A stretch of DNA of 64,000 nucleotides from Paractinoplanes polyasparticus (GTDB lineage Bacteria > Actinomycetota > Actinomycetes > Mycobacteriales > Micromonosporaceae). The notes beneath the pieces were generated by a model. It worked only from the letters and a program-made list of their open reading frames with translations, was not told where the DNA came from and searched no databases. Both the position numbers and the translations under genes were made by a program. Position 1 is the first letter of the stretch, and each line of letters begins with the position of its first letter. The stretch covers positions 1 through 64,000 of the forward strand of contig NZ_JAHWFK010000046.1 of assembly GCF_019710575.1 (NCBI RefSeq), given 5' to 3'. Positions 7,857 through 15,010 of the stretch are shown here, piece by piece.

Positions 7857-7930
7857 TCGGGGTGGCGGGATTTGAACCCACGGCCCCTCGCTCCCAAAGC
7901 GAGTGCGCTACCAAGCTGCGCCACACCCCG
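7857..7930 (-). tRNA. tRNA-Pro (anticodon TGG)
   Basis: The minus strand folds into a full cloverleaf: acceptor CGGGGTG/CACCCCG, anticodon loop CTTTGGGAG with TGG, and T-arm GGTTCAAATCC. 74 nt, no encoded CCA. Confidence 0.95.
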
Positions 7931-8061
7931 TGGCGACGGCCAGTGTATGCGGTCCGCTTCCACGCGCGTGCGCTGGAGTCACCTGGTGGGGAATCCGGTT
8001 CGCGTGAACGGGAGATGATTCAGTAAGCTGGCCGAGCATCCCCGTCCAAGACGGGGGCGTT

Positions 8062-8132
8062 GCGGGCGTAGCTCAATGGTAGAGCCTCAGTCTTCCAAAC
8101 TGATTACGCGAGTTCGATTCTCGTCGCCCGCT
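8062..8132 (+). tRNA. tRNA-Gly (anticodon TCC)
   Basis: Acceptor GCGGGCG/CGCCCGC with discriminator T, D-arm GCTCAATGGTAGAGC, anticodon stem TCAGT/ACTGA with loop CTTCCAA, and T-arm GAGTTCGATTCTC. 71 nt. Confidence 0.95.
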
Positions 8133-8226
8133 CAAGTTTTCCCTGCTCAGGCCATTATCCTCGAAACGGCCGGTCACACATGCACTGCCGCCGGCGACGC
8201 CGCCGGGACAGCGCGCATCTGGGAGA

Positions 8227-8505
8227 TCAGGCCATACGCGTGACCGGTGTCCCGCTCTGCTCGGCGGCCAGTCCGGCGAGCATGGCGAGGGCGTCGGCGG
8301 TCTCGGAGCCGGGCCTGGCCAGTCTTCGCCCACTTGTCGCCCCAGATCGACTTCGCGCCCTCGTCCAGCACGAGCCATCGGACGGCGTTGCGGTGCCGCG
8401 CCGGCATCGCGTCGAAGTTGGCCAGCAGCAGCCGGGCCATCGGGTTGGCAGCCAACACGTCGGTCCGGCGGCCCAGCACGTATGCCGGCGCGTCCCCCAA
8501 CTTCT
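8227..8505 (-). pseudogene. Remnant of an HTH regulator (MmyB-type ligand domain)
   Basis: One minus-strand frame (about 8317-8503) reads PAYVLGRRTDVLAANPMA and RHRNAVRWLVLDEGA, the C-terminal MmyB-like domain of actinobacterial XRE regulators. There is no helix-turn-helix upstream, and the continuation after WGDKWAKTG seems to shift frame, so this is a broken gene. It abuts an SDR fragment on the other strand. Confidence 0.6.
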
Positions 8506-8513
8506 TCGCGGCC

Positions 8514-8690
8514 TTCGGCGCCAAGCCGGCCGAGGAGTTCGGCGCCCCCCGCGAGGTGGTCGACGCGATCCTGCACGCCGTGGACAGCGACAACCCGCCA
8601 ACCCGGGTCGCCGTGGGTCACGAGGCGCGCACCACGATCCGTGAGGCCCTGACCGCACGTCTGGAGGAAGTCACCGCTCAGGCGGCCTGA
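8514..8690 (+). pseudogene. C-terminal remnant of a short-chain dehydrogenase
   Basis: The last ~58 residues of one plus-strand frame (from FGAKPAEEFGAPREVVDAI to the stop) match the C-terminal helix region of SDR oxidoreductases that end in a conserved PPTRVAVG-x-EA segment. The Rossmann and YxxxK parts are absent. It joins directly to the regulator remnant, consistent with one deletion across a divergent gene pair. Confidence 0.5.
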
Positions 8691-8900
8691 CCTGTGAGCC
8701 GGAGACGTGCAGGATCTCGGAGGGGTACGCCCGGCGAGGCGGTGGGCGGTGCGGATCAGGTACGTCTGGTTCGCAAAGCCACCAGGGCGGTCGGCTGGAT
8801 GGGCAGCTCGGCCGGCGCCGCGCTCAGGCGGGCCACGGCTTCGCTGTGGTTCGGGGCGCGGCGCCGGGCCGCCACCCGGCGCCGCGCGTCTCGGCCGGCT
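8690..8900 (-). pseudogene. Frameshifted remnant of an AraC-family regulator
   Basis: Minus strand 8693-8783 encodes GFANQTYLIRTAHRLAG-x-TP, the second helix-turn-helix signature of AraC/XylS proteins. The preceding helix region is in another frame (about 8785-8850), indicating a frameshift at the GGTGGCTTTGC stretch. No intact gene. The rest of 8900-9200 holds nothing I can support. Confidence 0.5.
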
Positions 8901-9189
8901 TGGGTGCCTCGGCCGGGAGCTTCTGGAGGATGGTGCTCCAGATACCCGCGGAGAATTTAGTCCTGTGCTTTGATGCCCGTCTATTAGGTCTGGCTTAAAT
9001 CGCACTGTGAGGTTCGGTCCGGGTCACTCAGCGCGATCATGGGCGACCGCGGGGAGGTTCGGTCAGGCGCGGGCCGCGCCTCCCTGAACTGCGGCGTGAC
9101 ACCCGCCGCCGAAGAGGGGTGCGGGGTGAGCTTGGGCTGAATGCGCGGATGGCGCACCACGGCACGCTGCCGAGCGGGTGGGGACGGCG

Positions 9190-9195
9190 TAGCCT
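9190..9195 (+). promoter_or_regulatory. -10 hexamer of a leaderless small ORF
   Basis: TAGCCT, six bases, then ATG at 9202. Identical hexamer and spacing precede the SURF1 gene (48881) and the alpha/beta hydrolase (61915). Confidence 0.5.
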
Positions 9196-9201
9196 CGCAC
9201 G

Positions 9202-9318
9202 ATGACCGTGCTGTGGACAGCGCTCATCATCGTTGGGGTGGTCATGATTTTGGTGGCTGTGTGGCCCAGCGTGCGCGAAGGTCGGCGACGCCACGACGAC
9301 AAACGGGACAGCGCCTGA
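9202..9318 (+). CDS. 38-residue single-span membrane peptide
   Basis: Begins MTVLWTALIIVGVVMILVAV and ends in a charged tail (REGRRRHDDKRDSA), the pattern of a one-helix membrane peptide with a basic cytoplasmic end. The ATG has a TAGCCT hexamer six bases upstream, the leaderless layout shared with larger genes here, which is the main reason to believe it is expressed. No family recognised. It lies 34 bp before the GntR gene and may be transcribed towards it. Confidence 0.5.
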   Translation: MTVLWTALIIVGVVMILVAVWPSVREGRRRHDDKRDSA

Positions 9319-9340
9319 CGCGGCGCTGTGCGGGGGCTGG

Positions 9341-9346
9341 CAGACT
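9341..9346 (+). promoter_or_regulatory. -10 hexamer of leaderless gntR-family gene
   Basis: CAGACT, six bases, then GTG at 9353; no Shine-Dalgarno is visible. Confidence 0.45.
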
Positions 9347-9352
9347 CGTCGC

Positions 9353-9988
9353 GTGAGTACCGGGGAGCTTCAGACGTACAGCCTTGTCGAGCTGGCCGTC
9401 GAGCGTCTCCGTCACGAGATTCTCGGTGGGCACACCGACCCGGGCGAGCGCCTGGTCGAGGAACAGCTCACGCGCCGGCTCGGGATCAGCCGGGCGCCGC
9501 TGCGGGAGGCCATGCGGCTGCTGGCCCAGCAGGGGCTGGTCGAGCATATTCCGCGGCGTGGCGCCCGGGTGGCGACGCTCTCCGACGACGACGTGCGCGA
9601 GCTGTACGAGGTGCGGGACGTCCTCGAGCGGCATGCCGTCTCCACGATTCCGGCCGGTCCCGACCTGACCGCGCTGCGGGCCGCGCTCGATGTGATGCGG
9701 ACGGCCACCGAAGCCGGTGACCGGCTCGAGCTGGCCGACGCGCACCGGCGGTTCCACACCGCGGTGGTTGCCCTGGGCGGCAACCGCCAGCTGGCCGAGC
9801 TGTACGGCTCGGTGCTGGTGCGCATCCAGCTCTACATGGCGGTCAACATGCGGCGTGAGGCCGAGGTGGCTCGTGCCGAGGACGGCGTGGCCCGGCACGA
9901 GCGGCTGTTCGCCGCGGTCGAGCGCGGCGACACCGCGGCGATCCTCGAGGCGTTGAGCGCGCACGGCGCCCGGACGTATCTGAGCTAA
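9353..9988 (+). CDS. GntR-family regulator, FCD (FadR) subgroup
   Basis: 211 residues. An N-terminal winged helix (SLVELAVERLRHEILGG, then LVEEQLTRRLGISRAPLREAMRLLAQQGLVEHIPRRGARV, residues ~9-75) is followed by an all-helical FCD ligand domain (~80-205) with the metal-binding pattern D..HRRFH...H. FCD regulators usually repress a neighbouring catabolic operon until a pathway metabolite binds. It is immediately upstream of the allophanate/biuret operon, and the palindrome ATTGTCGACAAT at 10032-10043 is a fitting operator. Confidence 0.9.
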   Translation: MSTGELQTYSLVELAVERLRHEILGGHTDPGERLVEEQLTRRLGISRAPLREAMRLLAQQGLVEHIPRRGARVATLSDDDVRELYEVRDVLERHAVSTIPAGPDLTALRAALDVMRTATEAGDRLELADAHRRFHTAVVALGGNRQLAELYGSVLVRIQLYMAVNMRREAEVARAEDGVARHERLFAAVERGDTAAILEALSAHGARTYLS

Positions 9989-10031
9989 GGGAAATCGCGC
10001 CGTTACAAAGCGCAGCATTCCCCGAAACAGA

Positions 10032-10043
10032 ATTGTCGACAAT
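10032..10043. promoter_or_regulatory. Candidate GntR/FCD operator over the operon -10
   Basis: ATTGTCGACAAT is a perfect 12-bp palindrome fitting the TTGT-x2-ACAA type sites bound by FCD-type GntR proteins. It overlaps GACAAT (10038-10043), which sits seven bases before the GTG at 10051, so binding would block transcription of the operon. Confidence 0.6.
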
Positions 10044-10050
10044 CGACGAT

Positions 10051-11643
10051 GTGGATGCGAACGCGATCGTCGAAGCCGTACGCGGCCGGCCGGACGTCTG
10101 GATCAGCGCATTCGGCGCCGATGAGCTGCGAGAACGCGCCGAGCAGGCGGATCCTCGGCTGCCCTTGGCCGGGATGCCGTTCGCGGTCAAGGACAACATC
10201 GACGTGGCCGGGTTGCCGACGACGGCCGGATGCCCCGATTTCGCGTACGTGCCCGAACGGAACGCGCCGGTCGTGCAGCGCCTGGTCGAGGCGGGCGCGA
10301 TCGTGGTCGGCAAGACGAACCTCGACCAGTTCGCCACCGGGCTGACCGGGGCGCGCTCCCCCTACGGCGCGCCGGAGAGCGTCTTCGGGGGCGGGCTCAT
10401 CTCGGGCGGGTCGAGTTCCGGGTCGGCGGTCGCGGTGGCTGACGGCACTGTGGTCTTCGCGCTCGGCACGGACACTGCGGGCTCGGGCCGGGTGCCGGCC
10501 GCGCTCAACGGCATCGTCGGGATCAAGCCGACCCGGGGTCTGCTGAGCACGCTCGGGGTGGTGCCGGCGTGCCGCTCGCTCGACTGTGTCTCGATCTTCG
10601 CCCGGGACGTGCCCATGGCGGACCGGGTGATGCGGGTCGCGCGGGGTCGCGTACGGGAAGACCCCTGGTCACGCGAGGGAAGCCGGCCGTTGCTGGCCGA
10701 GCCGCGGATCGGCGTACCGGAAGCCCTTGATTTCTTCGGAGATGCCGGGCAGGAGAAGGCCTTCGCCCGGTTCGGGGGCGACGTGACGGTGGATGTCGGA
10801 CCGCTGCTCGAGGCCGGTGACCTGCTGTATCGCGGGCCCTGGGTGGCGGAGCGGCTGGCCGATCTGGGTGACTTCCTGCAGGCGCATCCGGAGTCGGTGC
10901 TCCCCGTGACCCGGGCCGTCCTGGAGACCGGCCACGGCTTCACGGCGGTCGACGCGTTCCGCGCCCAGCATCGCCTGCGGGAACTGCGAAACGCGGCGGA
11001 CCGCATGTGGGAAGGGATCGACGTCCTGGCGCTCCCGACGGTCGGCACCACTTTCACTCATAGTGAGATCGCCGAGGATCCGATCGGCCGCAACCTCACG
11101 CTGGGTCGTTACACGCAGTTCGCCAACCTGCTCGACATGGCCGCCGTGACCGTGCCCAACGGCTTCACCGCGGACGGCCGCCCCGCCTCGATCACCCTGT
11201 TCGGGCCGGCCTTCAGCGACGACACCCTGGCCCTGCTGGCCCGCTCGCTGCCGGTCGACAACAGCCTGACCCTCGCCGTGGTCGGACTGCACCTCAGCGG
11301 CGAGCCGCGCAACGGCGAGTTGCTCGACCGCGGCGCCACGCTGGTCGGCGTCGCCCGCACCGCACCCTGCTACCGCCTGTATCACCTGCCCTCGGGCGCC
11401 CCCGGCCTGGTGCGCAGCGAAGCCGGCGAGTCGATCGAGATCGAGCTCTGGCAGATGCCGGCCACCGAGGTCGGCAGCTTCCTGGCCGGCATCGCGGCGC
11501 CCCTGTCGCTGGGCCGGGTCGCCCTCGACGACGGCACCGAGGTCACCGGCTTCCTGTGCGAGGCGTACGCGGCGACCGGTGCCCCTGACATCACCGCCAG
11601 TGGCGGCTGGCGTAACTACCGTGCGAGAGGAGCCACCACATGA
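10051..11643 (+). CDS. atzF: Allophanate hydrolase (AtzF-type amidase)
   Basis: About 530 residues. The amidase-signature domain carries Lys53, cis-Ser127 (GGSSSGSA) and nucleophile Ser151 (GTDTAGSGR), numbered from the upstream TTG. A C-terminal ~110-residue domain (from about GAPGLVRSEAGESIEIE) matches the extra domain of allophanate hydrolases. It converts allophanate to ammonia and CO2, the last step of urea-carboxylase, biuret and cyanurate pathways; no urea carboxylase gene is nearby. A TTG at 10033 is also in frame, but it lies inside the operator palindrome, so GTG 10051 is preferred. First gene of a five-gene operon; overlaps the next by ATGA. Confidence 0.88.
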   Translation: MDANAIVEAVRGRPDVWISAFGADELRERAEQADPRLPLAGMPFAVKDNIDVAGLPTTAGCPDFAYVPERNAPVVQRLVEAGAIVVGKTNLDQFATGLTGARSPYGAPESVFGGGLISGGSSSGSAVAVADGTVVFALGTDTAGSGRVPAALNGIVGIKPTRGLLSTLGVVPACRSLDCVSIFARDVPMADRVMRVARGRVREDPWSREGSRPLLAEPRIGVPEALDFFGDAGQEKAFARFGGDVTVDVGPLLEAGDLLYRGPWVAERLADLGDFLQAHPESVLPVTRAVLETGHGFTAVDAFRAQHRLRELRNAADRMWEGIDVLALPTVGTTFTHSEIAEDPIGRNLTLGRYTQFANLLDMAAVTVPNGFTADGRPASITLFGPAFSDDTLALLARSLPVDNSLTLAVVGLHLSGEPRNGELLDRGATLVGVARTAPCYRLYHLPSGAPGLVRSEAGESIEIELWQMPATEVGSFLAGIAAPLSLGRVALDDGTEVTGFLCEAYAATGAPDITASGGWRNYRARGATT

Positions 11644-12332
11644 CCGCATCGATCGGGCCGGTCAAGGCCGACCCCTACCCCTGGCCGTACGACGGCACGG
11701 TCCCCGTGTCGAGGACGGCGCTCATCTGCGTCGACTGGCAGACCGACTTCTGCGGTAAGGGCGGTTACGTCGACTCGATGGGTTACGACATCGAGCTGAC
11801 CCGGGCCGGGCTGCCGGCCACCGCCCGGCTCCTCGAGCACGTCCGCGACCTGGGCATGCTCGTGATCCACACCCGTGAAGGGCACGACCCCGACCTGTCC
11901 GACCTGCCGCCCAACAAGCGCTGGCGCTCGGCCCGGATCGGAGCCGAGATCGGCAGTGACGGGCCGTGCGGCCGGATCCTGGTCAAGGGCGAGCCCGGCT
12001 GGGAGATCGTCCCCGAGGTCGCCCCGGTGGCCGGCGAGGTGATCGTCGACAAGCCGGGCAAGGGCGCGTTCTACGCCACCAATCTCGACCTCGTCCTGCG
12101 CACGCACGGCATCACCCACCTGATCCTGACCGGCATCACCACGGACGTCTGCGTGCACACGACGATGCGCGAGGCCAACGACCGCGGCTACGAGTGCCTG
12201 ATCCTCAGCGACTGCACGGGCGCGACCGACCCGTCCAACCACACCGCCGCCCTGCACATGGTCACCATGCAGGGCGGTGTCTTCGGCTGCGTCGCCACCT
12301 CGGACGACGTAATAGCAGCAACGGAGCCCTGA
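11640..12332 (+). CDS. Isochorismatase-like cysteine hydrolase, probable biuret hydrolase (BiuH-like)
   Basis: 230 residues. The family triad is Asp32 (DWQTDF), Lys138 (DKPGKGAF) and Cys171 (TDVCVHTT). Segments ADPYPWPY, FCGKGGYVD, MGYD, HTREGHDPDLSDLP, NKRWRS and MQGGVFG match what I recall of biuret hydrolases of the isochorismatase superfamily, which cleave biuret to allophanate and ammonia. Product and neighbour fit: allophanate is the substrate of the gene just upstream, whose stop overlaps this start. RutB-type ureidoacrylate hydrolase or N-carbamoylsarcosine hydrolase are alternatives within the superfamily but fit the context less well. Confidence 0.75.
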   Translation: MTASIGPVKADPYPWPYDGTVPVSRTALICVDWQTDFCGKGGYVDSMGYDIELTRAGLPATARLLEHVRDLGMLVIHTREGHDPDLSDLPPNKRWRSARIGAEIGSDGPCGRILVKGEPGWEIVPEVAPVAGEVIVDKPGKGAFYATNLDLVLRTHGITHLILTGITTDVCVHTTMREANDRGYECLILSDCTGATDPSNHTAALHMVTMQGGVFGCVATSDDVIAATEP

Positions 12333-12333
12333 C

Positions 12334-12993
12334 ATGCCGACAGTCGATGCCAAACCCGCACCGTTCACCTTCGACACCGACAGCACCGTGCTGCTCGTCA
12401 TCGACATGCAGCGCGACTTCCTTCTCCCCGGCGGCTTCGGCGAGAGCCTGGGCAACGACGTGTCCCAGCTGAGCCGGACCATCGAGCCGCTCAGCGTGCT
12501 GATGGCGGCATGGCGCGCCCAGAACCTGCCGATCATTCACACCCGCGAGGGCCACGAACCCGATCTGTCCGACTGTCCGCCGTCCAAGCTGGCTCGCGGT
12601 GGCATCGGCGAGCAGGGGTCCTTCGGCCGGATCCTGATACGCGGTGAATACGGCCACGACATCGTCGACGAGCTGCAGCCGCTGCCGGGCGAGCCGGTCA
12701 TCGACAAACCCGGCAAGGGCGCGTTCTATGCCACCGACCTCGCTGACATCTTGGACAAGTTCGGCACGAAAAAGCTGATCGTCACGGGGGTCACGACCGA
12801 GGTCTGCGTGCACACCACGGTCCGCGAGGCCAACGACCGCGGGTACGACTGCCTCGTGCTCGCCGACTGCGTCGGCTCGTACTTTCCCGAATTCCAGCGC
12901 GTCGGGCTGGAGATGATCGCCGCGCAGGGCGGCATCTTCGGCTGGGTCGCCGACTCCCCCGCTGTCATCGCCGCCCTCCAGGAGCAGAAATGA
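12334..12993 (+). CDS. Second isochorismatase-like hydrolase, paralogue (possible triuret hydrolase, TrtA-like)
   Basis: 219 residues with Asp24 (DMQRDF), Lys125 (DKPGKGAF) and Cys158 (TEVCVHTT). It shares long motifs with the upstream protein (HTREGH.PDLSD, GRIL..GE.G, REANDRGY, QGG.FG) but lacks the PYPWPY N-terminus and has the signature GGFGESLGNDVS and GSYFPEFQRVGL. Two paralogues in one operon suggest sequential hydrolysis of related substrates, for example triuret then biuret. The substrate is inference. Starts one base after the previous stop and overlaps the permease by ATGA. Confidence 0.7.
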   Translation: MPTVDAKPAPFTFDTDSTVLLVIDMQRDFLLPGGFGESLGNDVSQLSRTIEPLSVLMAAWRAQNLPIIHTREGHEPDLSDCPPSKLARGGIGEQGSFGRILIRGEYGHDIVDELQPLPGEPVIDKPGKGAFYATDLADILDKFGTKKLIVTGVTTEVCVHTTVREANDRGYDCLVLADCVGSYFPEFQRVGLEMIAAQGGIFGWVADSPAVIAALQEQK

Positions 12994-14612
12994 CGACCAC
13001 TGTCGCGGCCAAACCACCCCTCTGGGTACGCGGAGACACCAACGCCTTCTTCGGCTTCGGCGTCAACGTGCTGGTCAACGTTCTCACCCTGACGGCGCTG
13101 TGCATCGGGGTCATCAAGATGCCGGCGTCGGACGTCTTCGGCGTGATCCTGCCCGCGCTCGGCATCGCGCTCGTCGCGGGCAACGTCTACTACACGTTCC
13201 TGGCCCGGCGGCTGGCCGCCAAGGAGGGCCGCTCGGACGTCACCGCGCTGCCGTACGGGCCGAGCGTGCCGCACATGTTCATCGTGATCTTCGTGATCAT
13301 GCTGCCGATCTACCTGAACACCGGCAACCCGGTGCAGGCGTGGACGGCCGGGATCGCGTGGGCCTTCATCATCGGCGTGATCGTGCTGATCGGCGCGTTC
13401 GTCGGCCCGTACATCCGCAAGTACACCCCGCGGGCGGCGCTGCTCGGCACCCTGGCCGGCATCTCGATCACGTTCATCTCGATGAACCCGGCCGGCAACA
13501 TGTGGAACTACGCGTGGATCGCCCTGCCGGTCCTCGGCCTGCTGCTGATCGGCCTGCTGACCGACGTGAAGCTGCCGTTCAACTTCCCGATCGGCCTGGC
13601 CGCGCTGCTCGTCGGCTCGGCGATCGGCTGGGCCGGCGGGGCCATGTCGGTGCCCGACGTGACCTCGGCCGCCCGGGACATCGCGTTCGCCTTCCCCCAT
13701 CTCAAGTTCGACCTGCTGGTCGACGGGCTCCGCGACATGGCGCCGCTGCTGGCCACCGCGATCCCGCTCGGCGTCTACAACTTCACCGAGGCGATGACCA
13801 ACGTGGAGAGCGCCGCCACCGCCGGCGACCGCTACAACCTGCGCAGCGTGCTGCTGGCCGACGGCGCCGGCGCGGTGATCGGCTCGTGCCTGGGCTCGCC
13901 GTTCCCGCCCGCGGTGTATGTCGGCCACCCCGGCTGGAAGGCGGCCGGCGGCCGGACCGGCTACTCGATGGCGACCGGCGTGGTGATCGCGCTGCTCTGC
14001 TTCTTCGGGCTGTTCGGCCTGCTCGGCGCGATCTTCCCGACCGCTGCCATCGTGCCCATCCTGCTCTACATCGGCCTGCTGATCGGCGCTCAGGCCTTCC
14101 AGGCGACCCCGCGGGCTCACGCGGCCGCGGTGGTCGCGGCGCTGATTCCGAACATCGCCTCGTGGGCCACCGGACAGATGGACAACGCGCTGGCCGCCGC
14201 CGGCACCACCGCGGCCGAGGTCGGCACGGACGCGCTGGCCGGGGCGGGTGTGGTCTACGACGGGCTGAAGACGCTGGGCGAGGGCGCGATCCTGGCCGGG
14301 CTGGTGCTGGGCGCGATCGTCGCCTTCATCATCGACAAACGCTTCTGGCACGCCGCGGTCTTCGCCGGGTCGGGGGCGGTGCTCAGCTTCATCGGCCTGA
14401 TCCACGCCGAGAAGGTGCAGTGGAACGCGGACGGGCAGGTGACGCTCGGCTACCTGTTCCTCGCCGTCGTGTGCGTGGTGTTCGCGCTCGGCAAGCCGAC
14501 GCCCCGCGTGCCGGACAAGGACGAACAGGAGAGCTTCGAGGGCAACAGCTTCACCGAGGCGCCGGAAGGTGGAGTGCCGACTCCACGTAAGGAAGAGCCC
14601 GCCGTTTCCTGA
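12990..14612 (+). CDS. NCS2-family permease (xanthine/uracil-type transporter)
   Basis: 540 residues with about 12-14 hydrophobic segments. The NCS2 hallmarks are present: the early ALPYGPSVP region, the conserved ETM/EAMTNVESA motif (FTEAMTNVESAATAGDRYNLR, near residues 262-282) and the G-S-P-F-P-P-A-V-Y region after it. NCS2 proteins are proton symporters for purines, pyrimidines and azgA-type substrates. Inside this operon the likely cargo is biuret, triuret or another N-rich urea derivative, a substrate not usually attributed to NCS2. A hydrophilic C-tail (~45 residues) is acidic. Overlaps the preceding gene by ATGA. Confidence 0.85.
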   Translation: MTTTVAAKPPLWVRGDTNAFFGFGVNVLVNVLTLTALCIGVIKMPASDVFGVILPALGIALVAGNVYYTFLARRLAAKEGRSDVTALPYGPSVPHMFIVIFVIMLPIYLNTGNPVQAWTAGIAWAFIIGVIVLIGAFVGPYIRKYTPRAALLGTLAGISITFISMNPAGNMWNYAWIALPVLGLLLIGLLTDVKLPFNFPIGLAALLVGSAIGWAGGAMSVPDVTSAARDIAFAFPHLKFDLLVDGLRDMAPLLATAIPLGVYNFTEAMTNVESAATAGDRYNLRSVLLADGAGAVIGSCLGSPFPPAVYVGHPGWKAAGGRTGYSMATGVVIALLCFFGLFGLLGAIFPTAAIVPILLYIGLLIGAQAFQATPRAHAAAVVAALIPNIASWATGQMDNALAAAGTTAAEVGTDALAGAGVVYDGLKTLGEGAILAGLVLGAIVAFIIDKRFWHAAVFAGSGAVLSFIGLIHAEKVQWNADGQVTLGYLFLAVVCVVFALGKPTPRVPDKDEQESFEGNSFTEAPEGGVPTPRKEEPAVS

Positions 14613-14638
14613 TCATCGAGCGCAACCGGAGGAATGTC

Positions 14639-15010
14639 GTGGACGCGGACGTCATCGCGGAGGTCGGTACGGCCTTCGAGGCGTACGAGAAAGCCCTGAT
14701 CCGCAACGACGTCGACGCGATCATCGGATTCTTCGCCGGCGACGCCGTCCGTTACGGCCTCGCCGACATGCAGATCGGCCTGGAGGAGCAGCGGCGGTGG
14801 CGGCTCGCGCAGCCGCCGCTGCCACCCGGCCGGCGCCTCAAGGACACGATCATCCAGGCCTACGGGCCGGATGTCGCCGTGGTGAACACGTTGTTCGGCT
14901 ATCCCGGCAGCGAGGTGCTCGGCCGCCAGTCGCAGACCTGGGTGCGGTTGCCCGAGGGCTGGCGGATCGTCGCCGCCCACGTCTCCGAGCCGCGCGGTCA
15001 ACCGACGTAG
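14639..15010 (+). CDS. AtzH/HpxZ-like (DUF3225, NTF2 fold) protein
   Basis: 123 residues. The NTF2-like pattern EVGTAFEAYEKALIRNDVDAIIGFFAGDAVRYGLADMQ with later GRQSQTWVRLPEGWRIVAAHVS matches the oxalurate-catabolism protein HpxZ and AtzH, which in cyanurate degraders clears 1,3-dicarboxyurea to allophanate. The start is GTG with GGAGGAA about five bases upstream. As last gene of the allophanate/biuret operon it probably handles a carboxylated side product. Its 3' end overlaps the convergent glycosyltransferase gene by 13 bp. Confidence 0.75.
   Translation: MDADVIAEVGTAFEAYEKALIRNDVDAIIGFFAGDAVRYGLADMQIGLEEQRRWRLAQPPLPPGRRLKDTIIQAYGPDVAVVNTLFGYPGSEVLGRQSQTWVRLPEGWRIVAAHVSEPRGQPT

Noticed and set aside
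7995..8006. GTTCGCGTGAAC palindrome as a second ClgR or LexA site
   Set aside because: It has the wrong spacing for ClgR and the wrong orientation for the actinobacterial LexA box, and lies between two tRNA genes.
14639..15010. A complete cyanuric acid pathway (AtzD, AtzE, AtzG) in the operon
   Set aside because: Only AtzF- and AtzH-like genes are present; the isochorismatase-like genes do not resemble ring-opening hydrolases or amidase AtzE.
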